Positions 8,532 through 16,228 of a stretch of 64,000 nt of DNA are shown here, one piece after another. Under the pieces are notes generated by a model. That model saw nothing but the letters and a program-made list of their open reading frames with translations. It did no database searches and was not told the DNA's origin. The DNA is from an uncultured Desulfovibrio sp. (lineage in GTDB: Bacteria; Desulfobacterota; Desulfovibrionia; Desulfovibrionales; Desulfovibrionaceae). The stretch is taken from NCBI RefSeq assembly GCF_910584445.1, contig NZ_CAJUBO010000004.1, positions 1 to 64,000 on the forward strand. Direction: 5' to 3'. The position numbers and the translations under genes are program-made. Positions within the stretch are counted from its first letter, which is position 1, and each line of letters opens with the position of its first letter.

Positions 8532-9317
8532 TCACTGACGGCCGCGTATCCAGTAGGTTTCAAAACCGTCATCCAGGATGCCGTCCTCGATGGCGCTGAA
8601 CCCCGCCAGGGCGAAGATGCGGCGATATTCCTGGCGGGTACGCCGCCAGCCCCAGAACTGTTGCCGCCTGATGCCGAGGCAGTGGAGAACGGCGCGGATG
8701 AGGATCTTGATGGCATTGACAAAGCTGCCGATGAACGAATCCTCCTCCAGCAGCGAGGCGGAAAGGCAGATCAGCTCCCCCCCGGGCGCGAGCTGGGAGC
8801 GAAGCTCCTCCAGCACATGGACGAGTTCGCGCGTGGGGATGCCGTAATCCACGGCGGAAAGATAGATGACGTCGTAGCGCACGTCCGGCGGCAGGCAGGC
8901 GGGCGGCAGGCCGATATAGATGCGCTCGGCGGGGATGAGGCGCCTAAGCCAGCGCATGCCCACGGTGCTCGGCTCGTTGACGTGCAGCTCGACATCGGGC
9001 AGCTCCTCCAGCAGGAGCTTTTCCATATAGCCCACGCCGCTGCCGATGGAGAGCACGCGCGCCGGGCCGTCGGCGGGGATCTCTCCCGACTCCCGCTCGC
9101 GCGTGACGATGTCGCGGATGCGTTCCGCGAGCCAGCGGGCGTCCTTGGCCTTGTTGGCGCGCCATGTGGCGGGCAGGTCGTTCCAGCCCTGGTAGCGGCG
9201 GAAGAGTTCTTCGTAAAACGTGGCGTAGAATTTGGGGTCCGCCAGATGGAAGAACGAAATGTGCGAGAATGCCGTGAACGGGATTCCCTGCCAGCTTTCC
9301 TGATAAAAACGCCGCAC
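8532..9317 (-). CDS. Class I SAM-dependent methyltransferase
   Basis: A 261-residue protein with the Rossmann glycine motif VLSIGSGVGYME and the acidic and hydrophobic segments expected of a class I methyltransferase (VRYDVIYLSAVDYGIP, then APGGELICLSAS). Substrate unknown. The start is set at the GTG at 9317 because AGGAGG lies nine bases upstream; an ATG at 9362 would leave only a few transcribed bases after the promoter at 9377-9405 and has a weaker site. The gene is divergent from the HD phosphohydrolase gene and follows no obvious operon. The stop at 8532 is about 60 bases before the activator start, so the two could be cotranscribed. Confidence 0.75.
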   Translation of the reverse strand: MRRFYQESWQGIPFTAFSHISFFHLADPKFYATFYEELFRRYQGWNDLPATWRANKAKDARWLAERIRDIVTRERESGEIPADGPARVLSIGSGVGYMEKLLLEELPDVELHVNEPSTVGMRWLRRLIPAERIYIGLPPACLPPDVRYDVIYLSAVDYGIPTRELVHVLEELRSQLAPGGELICLSASLLEEDSFIGSFVNAIKILIRAVLHCLGIRRQQFWGWRRTRQEYRRIFALAGFSAIEDGILDDGFETYWIRGRQ

Positions 9318-9376
9318 TCTCTTGCGCCTCCTCGCGGATGCGCCGGCAGGACCGGCCTGCATCCGCAGTCCCCCTG

Positions 9377-9405
9377 AATATAGCGCATGGCGCCCCGGGG
9401 CGCAA
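9377..9405 (-). promoter_or_regulatory. Sigma-70 promoter of the methyltransferase gene
   Basis: On the minus strand TTGCGC is followed after exactly 17 bases by TATATT, a good -35/-10 pair. The predicted start of transcription lies about 50 bases before the GTG start codon. Confidence 0.6.
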
Positions 9406-9454
9406 TGCCCGGAATGGTGCGCGCCGGCAGCTTGCGCGTGCGCCAGTTTCCGTT

Positions 9455-9488
9455 TAGAGCATCTTTCCGGGGAAAATATCTGTACGGC
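9455..9488 (+). repeat. Solo end of the TAGAGC intergenic repeat
   Basis: The sequence begins TAGAGCAT and continues to GGAAAATATCTGTACGGC, matching the right end (read inverted) of the full repeat copies at 55896 and 60763. Only this end is present. It sits just upstream of the HD gene's ribosome-binding site. TTGCGC lies 17 bases before the TAGAGC, so the hexamer could act as a -10 box. Confidence 0.6.
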
Positions 9489-9504
9489 AGGCACAGGAGG
9501 GATC

Positions 9505-10146
9505 ATGGTCCATGACGCGGAAACGGGGCAGGCACCTGGACTGGCGCTTACGCCGGACAGGCTGGAGCGTCTGGCGGACCTCTGCAACGAGGCCGGCATG
9601 CTCAGGCGCACGCCGCGCAGCGGGTACGCCTTTCTCGGTTCCGGCCGGGAAAATGTGGCCGAACATTCCTACCGGACAACGGTGATCGGTTACATCCTCG
9701 CGCGCATGGCCGGGGAGGCGCCGTGCCGCGTGGTCATGCTCTGTCTTTTCCACGACCTGCACGAGGCGCGCACCGGCGACTTCAACTATGTGAACCATCG
9801 CTACGATACCTGCCGGGCGCGGGCCGCGCTGGAAGACGCCACGGCCGGGACCGGCCTGGAGTCCGATATCCTCGGCGGCTGGGACGAGCTGGAGGCCGCG
9901 CGAAGCGCCGCCGCGCGGCTTGCCCATGACGCGGACCAGCTCGACCTGATCTGCAATCTCCAGACGGAACTTGCCCGGGGCAACGAGTTTGCCCGCGAAT
10001 GGCTGGACAGCGCCCTCCGGCGCCTGCGGACGCCTCAGGGGCGCGAGCTTGCCGAGGCGGTGCTGCGCGCGGACCCCAACCGCTGGTGGTACGGCCGGGT
10101 GGAGAAGGAGTGGTGGATCAGGCACGGGCAGCCGGAAAACCTCTAG
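9505..10146 (+). CDS. HD-domain phosphohydrolase (YfbR/HDDC2-like 5'-nucleotidase)
   Basis: A 213-residue HD-superfamily protein. The metal ligands are visible: His54 in AEHSYR, His83-Asp84 in LFHDLHEA and an aspartate in AHDADQLDLI (about 142). Order and spacing fit the single-domain nucleotidases related to E. coli YfbR and human HDDC2, which hydrolyse deoxynucleoside 5'-monophosphates. The substrate here is an inference from family. The ATG at 9505 follows AGGAGGG at good spacing. The gene ends with TAGAG, like other genes next to the TAGAGC repeats. Confidence 0.8.
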   Translation: MVHDAETGQAPGLALTPDRLERLADLCNEAGMLRRTPRSGYAFLGSGRENVAEHSYRTTVIGYILARMAGEAPCRVVMLCLFHDLHEARTGDFNYVNHRYDTCRARAALEDATAGTGLESDILGGWDELEAARSAAARLAHDADQLDLICNLQTELARGNEFAREWLDSALRRLRTPQGRELAEAVLRADPNRWWYGRVEKEWWIRHGQPENL

Positions 10147-10405
10147 AGTGTGTCGTTATTCAACTAAATTGATTTTCTTCGTGTGCGTGCATCGTCTTTC
10201 ATGGAACTCCCCTGTTGGAAGGAAGTTCCTCAATCGTATGGCGCGATGGCTGTATAGGGTCAAGAGGGGGAAATCTATTTCTCTATGAACAGGAGGGTCC
10301 GTGCCAATATCATGCTAACATTCAGATATTTTTGAAGAAAATTTTGAATACTCTTTTTTCGGAAAGCTGCCTTCCTGGAGAGAGGACTTGATTGGTCGTG
10401 GCGTA
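10147..10405. other. AT-richer intergenic stretch before yefM-yoeB
   Basis: About 260 bases, visibly less GC-rich than the surroundings. It contains an inverted repeat (GGAACT at about 10201 with AGTTCC near 10225) and a lone AGGAGG site followed by GTG near 10290 that opens no real gene. The lower GC suggests that the toxin-antitoxin segment was acquired. Confidence 0.4.
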
Positions 10406-10426
10406 TGTACTAAAATTTGTACAAAT
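10406..10426 (+). promoter_or_regulatory. YefM-YoeB operator
   Basis: Two hexamers, TGTACT at 10406-10411 and TGTACA at 10418-10423, have centres exactly 12 bases apart. The second lies inside a perfect 14-base palindrome, AATTTGTACAAATT. In E. coli the yefM-yoeB operator consists of TGTACA palindromes with this same 12-base spacing, bound by YefM and YefM-YoeB. It sits just upstream of the antitoxin start, as expected for autoregulation. Confidence 0.7.
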
Positions 10427-10436
10427 TGGAGGTGCT

Positions 10437-10691
10437 ATGGACGCCATCACCTATTCGGCTGCCCGGCAGAATCTGGCGCAGACCATGAACGCGGTCTGCG
10501 AGAACCATGCGCCCGTTATTATCACGCGCCAGAAATCGGAACCCGTGGTACTGATGTCACTGGCGGATTTCAACAGTATTCAGGAAACCGCCTATCTTCT
10601 GGGCAATCCAGCCAATGCCGCCCACCTTCGTGAATCGCTCGCACAGGTGGAACGCGGCGAAGTGGTATCCTGTTCACTGGATGAACTATGA
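10437..10691 (+). CDS. yefM: YefM-type antitoxin (Phd/YefM family)
   Basis: An 84-residue antitoxin. The N-terminal half (MDAITYSAARQNLAQTMNAV) is the Phd/YefM DNA-binding dimer fold, including the typical SxxRxNLxxxM pattern, followed by VIITRQKSEPVVLMSLADF. The acidic C-terminal tail (GEVVSCSLDEL) would wrap the toxin. It represses its own promoter in this family. The ATG at 10437 follows TTGGAGG. The stop overlaps the toxin start by four bases (ATGA), so the two are translationally coupled. Confidence 0.92.
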   Translation: MDAITYSAARQNLAQTMNAVCENHAPVIITRQKSEPVVLMSLADFNSIQETAYLLGNPANAAHLRESLAQVERGEVVSCSLDEL

Positions 10692-10948
10692 AAATCCAGT
10701 TCACTCCCAAAGCCTTGGAAGACTATCACTACTGGAAAAACCATGTCCCGGAGAAAACCACCCGAATAAAGAAACTCTTGGAAGCAATCAGCGAGGAACC
10801 CTTTTCCGGAATTGGAAAGCCTGAGCCATTGCTTTTTGACCTGTCCGGATACTGGTCGCGAAGAATAGACAGAGAACACAGACTTATCTACAGAATTTGT
10901 GCTGATTCAATCATCGTCATTTCCTGCCGTTATCACTACAAAAAGTAG
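10688..10948 (+). CDS. yoeB: YoeB-type mRNA interferase toxin
   Basis: An 86-residue RelE-superfamily toxin that cleaves mRNA in the ribosomal A site. The catalytic residues fall at the E. coli numbers: Glu46 in GKPEPL, Arg65 in DREHRLIY, and His83-Tyr84 in the C-terminal CRYHYKK. Nothing is truncated, so it should be active unless bound by YefM. The gene overlaps yefM by four bases and is less GC-rich than neighbouring housekeeping genes, consistent with horizontal acquisition of the pair. Confidence 0.93.
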   Translation: MKIQFTPKALEDYHYWKNHVPEKTTRIKKLLEAISEEPFSGIGKPEPLLFDLSGYWSRRIDREHRLIYRICADSIIVISCRYHYKK

Positions 10949-10998
10949 ACGTGAAAAAAGGGAACCAGATTACCCTGATGTATTGAGGCCTGCGCCCA

Positions 10999-11031
10999 GA
11001 ACGTTTACGCGATCTCCTGGCGAAAACGCTC
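10999..11031 (+). repeat. Fragment of the TAGAGC repeat (left-arm hairpin)
   Basis: GAACGTTTACGCGA, six bases, then GCGAAAACGCTC. This matches the first 30 bases of the repeat copy at 55896, including the AACG/CGTT hairpin arms. The terminal TAGAGC is altered. It lies between the yoeB stop and the convergent argB stop. Confidence 0.45.
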
Positions 11032-11034
11032 CGA

Positions 11035-11817
11035 TCACGGCGTCACCAGCGTCCCCAGGGGAGCGTCCTCAAGGAGGAAGCGCCGCAGGCTGGACGGCGC
11101 GCGTCCGTCCAGGATGAGGGCGCGTCCGCAGCCGGCGGCAAGGGCCTTGGCGCAGGACTCCACCTTGGGGATCATGCCGCCGCTGATGACGCCGGACTGC
11201 CGCAGCGCCGCGACCTGTCTTCCGTCCAGCCGGGGAATGAGTCGCCCCTGACCGTCCAGCACGCCGGGCACATCGGAAACAAGGACAAAATACTCGGCAT
11301 TCAGGGCGCCCGCCAGCGCGCCCGCCGCGGTGTCCGCATTGATGTTCAGGGCTTCCTGGTCCGGGCCGGAGGCCACCGGCGCGACCACGGGCACAAAGCC
11401 GCCCTCCAGCAGGCAGCGGGGCAGGGCCGGGTCCACGCTGACGACCTCGCCCACAAGCCCGAGCGCGGGATCTTTCCGCCGCGCCCGCAACAGGCCGCCA
11501 TCGCGCCCGGAAATGCCCGCCGCCGCCACGCCGCGGCCTGCCAGTTCGCTGACCACGGCCTTGTTCACCTGGCCGCACAGCACCATTTCCACCACTTCCA
11601 TGGTGGCCGCGTCCGTGATGCGCAGGCCGTCCGCAAACCGGCTTTCGATGTGCAGACGCGCCAGCAGGGCGCTGATCTGCGGGCCGCCCCCGTGAACGAC
11701 CACAAAGCGCATGCCCTGCGCCGCGAGCAGGGCGACATCCTCCGCGAACGCGCGGCTGAGTTCGGGCTTTTCCATGGCGTGGCCGCCGTACTTGATGACA
11801 ACGGTGGACTGATGCAT
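11035..11817 (-). CDS. argB: Acetylglutamate kinase
   Basis: A 260-residue N-acetylglutamate kinase, the second enzyme of arginine synthesis: ATP phosphorylates N-acetyl-L-glutamate in the cytoplasm. Visible family motifs are the lysine loop VIKYGGHAM near the N terminus, VVVHGGGPQI for substrate binding, NINADTAAGALAGAL, and SGGMIPKVESC near the C terminus. The protein starts directly before the first strand and lacks the extra N-terminal helix found in arginine-inhibited hexameric enzymes, so feedback inhibition is not predicted from sequence. It lies 30 bases downstream of queA on the same strand, probably in one transcript. Confidence 0.95.
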   Translation of the reverse strand: MHQSTVVIKYGGHAMEKPELSRAFAEDVALLAAQGMRFVVVHGGGPQISALLARLHIESRFADGLRITDAATMEVVEMVLCGQVNKAVVSELAGRGVAAAGISGRDGGLLRARRKDPALGLVGEVVSVDPALPRCLLEGGFVPVVAPVASGPDQEALNINADTAAGALAGALNAEYFVLVSDVPGVLDGQGRLIPRLDGRQVAALRQSGVISGGMIPKVESCAKALAAGCGRALILDGRAPSSLRRFLLEDAPLGTLVTP

Positions 11818-11847
11818 GTGAGGCTCCTGGGCGTTCGGGTTCTGACT

Positions 11848-13023
11848 TCAGCGGATGAGCATGGCATCGCCGTAGGAAAAGAAACGATAGCCGCGGCGCA
11901 CGGCCTCGGCATAGGCCGCCAGTATCCGCTTCCTGCCCGCAAAGGCCGAAACGAGCATGAGCAGGGAGGATCCGGGCAGGTGGAAATTGGTCACCAGGGC
12001 GTCGATGACGCGGAACGGCCGCCCCGGGTAGAGGAAAATATCCGTCCAGCCGGCAAATGGGCGCACATCGCCGCACTGCGCGGCCACCCCCTCCAGGGCG
12101 CGCGCGCTGGTGGTGCCTATGGCGACCACCGGGCGTCCTTCCGCGTTTGCCTGACGCACGGCCCGGGCGGTCTCTTCAGAAATCTCCATATATTCCGAAT
12201 GGATATCATGCTCCCGAATGTCACGGCAGCGCACGGGGCTGAAGGTGCCGTAGCCCACATAAAGCGTGACTTCGCGCCACGAAAAGCCCCGGTCCGCCAG
12301 TTCGCGGCGCAGTTCTGGCGTGAAATGAAGCCCGGCGGTGGGCGCCGCGGCCGAGCCGGTCTTGTCGGCCCGCGCGTAAACGGTCTGGTAGCGTTCGGCG
12401 TCGCCTTGGCCCGCGGGGCGGCGGATATAGGGCGGCAGGGGGATCTCTCCGGCCCTGATGAAGGCCGCGGCCAGGTCGCCCTGCCAGTCGAGGCGTACGG
12501 CATGCCGCCCGAACGGTCCCTTTTTCAGAATGGTCAGCCCGATGCCGCCGTTCAGGGAGAGGCGCTCCCCCTCGCGCAGCCTGCCGCCGCACCGCACCAG
12601 GCCCTCGGCGGTGGCCGTCCCGCGCGTCGCGGCCGGGGCGCTGTTCGCCTGAGCCTCTGCCAGCAGGAGCGGCAGGGGCGTGAGCAGGAGAAATTCCACC
12701 CTGCCCCCGGTCGATTCCCGCCGTCCGGCCAGGCGCGCGGGCAGGACCCGCGAATTGTTCGCCACGATGAGCGCCCGGGGGGGCAGCCAGCGGGCAAGTT
12801 CGCTGAACATGGCGTGCCGGGTCCGGGCGCCGGAGGGCGACTCGCGGCGATCCATGACCAGCAGGCGCGAAGCGCCCCGCACTTCGGGCGGAAACTGGGC
12901 GATGCTCGCTTCAGGGAGGGGAAAGTCGTAACTTTCCAGAAGAAAGTCTTCCGGTTCCGGCACCACGGCGCCGTCCGGGCGGCCCGCGGGGCCGGTCCCG
13001 CGCGGCGAGGCTTGCCAGTCCAT
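11848..13023 (-). CDS. queA: S-adenosylmethionine:tRNA ribosyltransferase-isomerase
   Basis: QueA transfers and isomerises the ribose of SAM onto 7-aminomethyl-7-deazaguanine in tRNA, giving epoxyqueuosine at position 34. Family segments are clear: ESYDFPLPEASIAQFPPE at the conserved N terminus, RVLPARLAG, TAGLHFTPELRREL, REVTLYVGYGTFSPVR, and TNFHLPGSSLLMLVSAFAG. The conserved domain begins about 25 residues after the start given. The open frame continues upstream to a GTG at 13167 with a proline/alanine-rich extension, and no good ribosome-binding site marks either start, so the N terminus is uncertain. Confidence 0.92.
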   Translation of the reverse strand: MDWQASPRGTGPAGRPDGAVVPEPEDFLLESYDFPLPEASIAQFPPEVRGASRLLVMDRRESPSGARTRHAMFSELARWLPPRALIVANNSRVLPARLAGRRESTGGRVEFLLLTPLPLLLAEAQANSAPAATRGTATAEGLVRCGGRLREGERLSLNGGIGLTILKKGPFGRHAVRLDWQGDLAAAFIRAGEIPLPPYIRRPAGQGDAERYQTVYARADKTGSAAAPTAGLHFTPELRRELADRGFSWREVTLYVGYGTFSPVRCRDIREHDIHSEYMEISEETARAVRQANAEGRPVVAIGTTSARALEGVAAQCGDVRPFAGWTDIFLYPGRPFRVIDALVTNFHLPGSSLLMLVSAFAGRKRILAAYAEAVRRGYRFFSYGDAMLIR

Positions 13024-13190
13024 GCCGGAGAGGCTAGGCTGCTCTGGCACCTGTTCCGGCGCAGGAGGCGCCATGTCCGTGCGCGCCGTGTCCGCGCTGG
13101 TGGAGACCATGACCGAGGCCCCTTCTCCCTGTCCTGATGGGTCGGCAACAGGCGCCGTAGCAGGCACATTCGGCGCCGCACATCAAAAAA

Positions 13191-13844
13191 ATGAGTATAG
13201 CCATGCGTCGGCAGCTTGTCATCAGCATTCTTGCCCTCCTTCTCGGCGCTGTTTCCCTGCTTCAGGGGTGCGCGTCCATGGGCGTGGGCGCTCCCTTTTC
13301 CAATGATCCCCTGACCGGCGGCGTGGATACCGCCACCAGCGCCCTTCTCAACGTGCCGCTGCCCGCGGGACTCCAGCGCTATGCCTCCCACGGGTACAGC
13401 GCCCTGAATGCCGACGGCGGACGCGAGGGGCTTGAAGTCCTGCGCGGCAGGGTGAACGCGGGCGCCGCGGCCATGGAACTGTTTACGGCCCTGAAAAGCC
13501 ACGGGTGGCAGCTGCGCCTTTCCCTGCGGAAGGAGGACCGTCTGCTCCAGGTCTATGAAAAGGCCGGGGAAATGGCCGTGCTGGCCTTTCGCAGCCAGGC
13601 CATGCTCACCATTCTGGATATCTGGCTCGGCCGGCGCCTGCCGGAGGGGGCAACGCTCCAGATGCCGGACGATCCCGGCCTGACAGGGGGCGGCGCGGAG
13701 CTGCCCGGCGAGGAATACGGCCCGCTGGATGGCGCCGGAGAACCGGACGCGGGCGGCGCCGCCTCCTCCACGACAACGGCCCCTGCGCCGGGCACCGTTG
13801 AGGAGTGGGGCGCCCAGGGGGGCGTCAGGGAGCGGACCCTGTGA
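13191..13844 (+). CDS. Lipoprotein of unknown function
   Basis: A 217-residue protein with a lipoprotein signal: basic MRRQ, hydrophobic ILALLLGAVSL, then LQGC with the lipidated cysteine at residue 27. Ser/Met follow the cysteine, which would favour outer-membrane sorting. The mature domain (about 45-155) has no recognised catalytic motif, and the last 60 residues are rich in Gly, Pro and Ala. It is divergent from queA and overlaps coaBC by four bases (GTGA), so coupling to coaBC is likely, though the functional link is obscure. Confidence 0.7.
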   Translation: MSIAMRRQLVISILALLLGAVSLLQGCASMGVGAPFSNDPLTGGVDTATSALLNVPLPAGLQRYASHGYSALNADGGREGLEVLRGRVNAGAAAMELFTALKSHGWQLRLSLRKEDRLLQVYEKAGEMAVLAFRSQAMLTILDIWLGRRLPEGATLQMPDDPGLTGGGAELPGEEYGPLDGAGEPDAGGAASSTTTAPAPGTVEEWGAQGGVRERTL

Positions 13845-15097
13845 ACGAACTGTGGGATGCGACGCCCTTTGCGGCAAGCGGCAGATTTTCCGGGCGGCGG
13901 CTCCATCTCGGCGTGAGCGGTTCCGTGGCCTGCTACAAGGCCGTGGAACTGCTGCGCGCCTGGACCCGGCTGGAAATGGCAGTCTCGGCCACGCTCACGG
14001 CCGGCGCGCGCCGGTTCGTGACGCCGCTGCTCTTCGCCTCGCTGGGGGCGGATCCCGTATATGGCGATATGTTCGATCCGGGGCAGGAGGTGTTCGCCCA
14101 TCTGGAGCCGGGGGAGAACGCGGAGGCCATGGTGATCGCTCCGGCATCGGCGGATGTGCTCTCCCGGCTGGCGTCCGGCGCCGCGTCGGACATGCTCTCG
14201 GCCCAGGCCCTGGCCTTTTCCGGACCGCTGGTGGTGGCTCCGGCCATGAACCCGCGCATGTGGGCGCATGCGGCCACCCGGGCCAATGCCGAGCGCCTGC
14301 GCGGCCGCGGGGTGGTCCTGGTCGGCCCGGATTCGGGAGAAGCCGCCTGCGGCGACCGGGGGCGGGGGCGGCTGGCGGCGCTGCCGGAGATCTTTTTCGC
14401 CGTCCTGCGCGCGCTGGCTCCCCAGGATATGGCGTCCCTGCGCGTCATGGTGACGCTCGGACCCACGCGCGAACCGTGGGACGGCGTGCGCTACTGGTCC
14501 AATCCCTCCAGCGGGCGCATGGGCGCGGCGCTCGCCGTCTGCGCGTGGCTGCGCGGCGCGGCGGTGACGGCCATCTGCGGTCCCGGCGTGCGCTGCCGAT
14601 TCCCGGCGGGCGTCACGCGCGTGGAGGTGACGAGCGCGGCGGAGATGTTCAGCGCTGCCGCCGACATCTGGCCCGGCATGGACATGGGGTTCTTCAGCGC
14701 GGCCGTGGCCGATTTCGCCCCGGAGCGCCCGGCGGACGGGGGCCTCGGCAAGTACAAGAAATCCGGCGCGCCCGAGGGGTTCAGCATCGCCTTTGCGCCC
14801 AATCCCGACATCCTGAAGAGCCTCGCGGCGTCGCGGCGCCCCGGACAGCGCGTGCTCGGCTTCGCGGCGGAGATCGTGCCGGATATGGAGAGCCTGCTGC
14901 CGCTGGCGCGCCTCAAGCTCGAGCGCAAGGGCGCGGACGTGGTGGCGGCCAATCCCGTCAATGCCGGTCACGGCGCCTTCGGCGCCGAGGGCGCGTCCAT
15001 GGCCGTGGTGGACAGGACGGGCCACGGGGAGATCTGGAGCCTCAAAAACAAGGCGGACATCGCCTGGGATCTCTGTTCATGGCTTTTGCGGATCTGA
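13841..15097 (+). CDS. coaBC: Bifunctional phosphopantothenoylcysteine decarboxylase/phosphopantothenate-cysteine ligase
   Basis: A 418-residue CoaBC, catalysing two successive steps of coenzyme A synthesis. The N-terminal flavin decarboxylase half shows GVSGSVACYKA, the PAMN motif in VVAPAMNPRMW, and the active-site flap cysteine in GEAACGDRGRGR. The C-terminal ligase half begins near residue 200 with VTLGPTREPWDGVRYWSN, then the nucleotide lysine in KYKKSG. The start is a GTG that overlaps the preceding lipoprotein stop by four bases; the downstream gene starts 19 bases inside the coaBC end. This tight packing suggests one operon. Confidence 0.93.
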   Translation: MNELWDATPFAASGRFSGRRLHLGVSGSVACYKAVELLRAWTRLEMAVSATLTAGARRFVTPLLFASLGADPVYGDMFDPGQEVFAHLEPGENAEAMVIAPASADVLSRLASGAASDMLSAQALAFSGPLVVAPAMNPRMWAHAATRANAERLRGRGVVLVGPDSGEAACGDRGRGRLAALPEIFFAVLRALAPQDMASLRVMVTLGPTREPWDGVRYWSNPSSGRMGAALAVCAWLRGAAVTAICGPGVRCRFPAGVTRVEVTSAAEMFSAAADIWPGMDMGFFSAAVADFAPERPADGGLGKYKKSGAPEGFSIAFAPNPDILKSLAASRRPGQRVLGFAAEIVPDMESLLPLARLKLERKGADVVAANPVNAGHGAFGAEGASMAVVDRTGHGEIWSLKNKADIAWDLCSWLLRI

Positions 15098-15873
15098 GTT
15101 TCGCCGCCGCGCTCTGGCATGGGCGCGGGCTGCGGTATCTGGCGGCCCCCGCCGACCTGCCGCCGGAGCTTTCGCTGTGCGCGGCGCCCTCTGCCGCGCG
15201 TCCGGCTGTTGCGGCCGGGCGCCCCCCCCGTCCCGCCGGGCATGACGCGGGTCCGGGGCGGCGTCCGCAACGGCCGCAACAGGCGCCGCGGGAACAGGTC
15301 CCCTCCGCGGCGGCCGCGGAGGGCCGCTGGCGCCCCCTGCCGCGCGCGGAGCTGCCGGAACCCTGGCGCCGCCGTCTGGCCGCCACCCGGCCCGGACTGG
15401 TCGCCTGGACCTACTGGAATCTGGGACCGGACCTCACCGCCGCTGCCGGCGATGAACGGCAGGAGGACAGCGGGGCGGAAGCCCGCGCCGCGCGTCGCGC
15501 CTTTCTGGGGCGGCTGCTCCGGGATCTGGCGCACCCCGCGGGCACGCATACCTTCTGGCCCGCCTGCCTGCCGGAAGTTCCGGAAGCCGCCGCTCCCCCT
15601 GCGGGGGGACCGGAGTTCGCGCCGCATGCCGAGGCGTTCTGGTCCGGCGCCGTCCATCTGGGGTGCCGGGCGGTCATCGTCATGGGGAGCGCCGCTGTCC
15701 GCGCCCTGGGGCTGCCGGGCACGGCGCGGCCTTTGGGCCAGTTGCGCTGGCGCGGGCAACTGGTGCTTGTGCTGCGGGATGTGGATGCCCTCGCGGGGGA
15801 CATGGCGCGCTACGGTCCCACGCTCGCCTTTCTTCGTCAGGGGCTTGGTCCCGTGGCGCGGCTGCCGCGCTGA
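15079..15873 (+). CDS. Protein of unknown function, possible uracil-DNA-glycosylase fold
   Basis: A 264-residue cytoplasmic protein starting at an ATG inside the coaBC end. Residues 35-90 are a Pro/Arg/Ala-rich stretch with no predicted fold. The C-terminal half has segments recalling UDG-superfamily proteins: THTFWPACLPE, a pattern GCRAVIVMGSAAVRALGLPG like the strand-loop of family 4/5 enzymes, and a later WRGQLVLVLRD. No intact UDG catalytic motif is visible, so if related it is strongly diverged. The assignment is tentative; existence of the gene rests on its position in an operon and the length of the open frame. Confidence 0.55.
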   Translation: MAFADLSFAAALWHGRGLRYLAAPADLPPELSLCAAPSAARPAVAAGRPPRPAGHDAGPGRRPQRPQQAPREQVPSAAAAEGRWRPLPRAELPEPWRRRLAATRPGLVAWTYWNLGPDLTAAAGDERQEDSGAEARAARRAFLGRLLRDLAHPAGTHTFWPACLPEVPEAAAPPAGGPEFAPHAEAFWSGAVHLGCRAVIVMGSAAVRALGLPGTARPLGQLRWRGQLVLVLRDVDALAGDMARYGPTLAFLRQGLGPVARLPR

Positions 15874-15904
15874 GACGGTCAGAGAGAGGAACGGGGGAAT
15901 CACC

Positions 15905-16228
15905 ATGTACATCGCCCTGGGCATCATGCTCTGCGGCATGCTCGCCGGACGCCTGCTGCGCGGAAGGCTCAGGCCGGAGGCGTTGCGGCGCTGGATCTTT
16001 CTCGCCATCATGCTGCTGCTGTTTTTCCTCGGCATCGCCGTGGGCGGCAACGCGCAACTGGTGCGCGATCTGCCGCATCTGGGGGGTGCCGCGCTGGCGC
16101 TTGCGCTGGGCGGCATCGGGGGCACGCTGGTCTGCGCCGTCCTGCTCCGGCGGGTCTTCGGCGGGGGAAGAGGGGACCGCCCCCACGGGGACGGGCGCCC
16201 TCAGGGCCGCGACGGCGCACCGGCATGA
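15905..16228 (+). CDS. lysO: LysO-type lysine exporter, N-terminal subunit
   Basis: A 107-residue membrane protein with about three hydrophobic segments (residues 1-15, 28-46, 56-80), matching the N-terminal DUF340 part of LysO, the E. coli L-lysine exporter. In E. coli both parts are one polypeptide of about 300 residues; here they are two genes overlapping by four bases (ATGA). The polar C-terminal tail (GRGDRPHGDGRPQGRDG) is not part of the membrane domain. The ATG at 15905 lies 30 bases after the previous stop, so this belongs to the same transcript as coaBC. Confidence 0.75.
   Translation: MYIALGIMLCGMLAGRLLRGRLRPEALRRWIFLAIMLLLFFLGIAVGGNAQLVRDLPHLGGAALALALGGIGGTLVCAVLLRRVFGGGRGDRPHGDGRPQGRDGAPA

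Noticed and set aside
13729..15078. A long upstream extension of the UDG-like gene in its own frame across coaBC
   Set aside because: The overlap with coaBC is total and the extension is Arg/Gly-rich with no motif; the internal ATG at 15079 is the sensible start.
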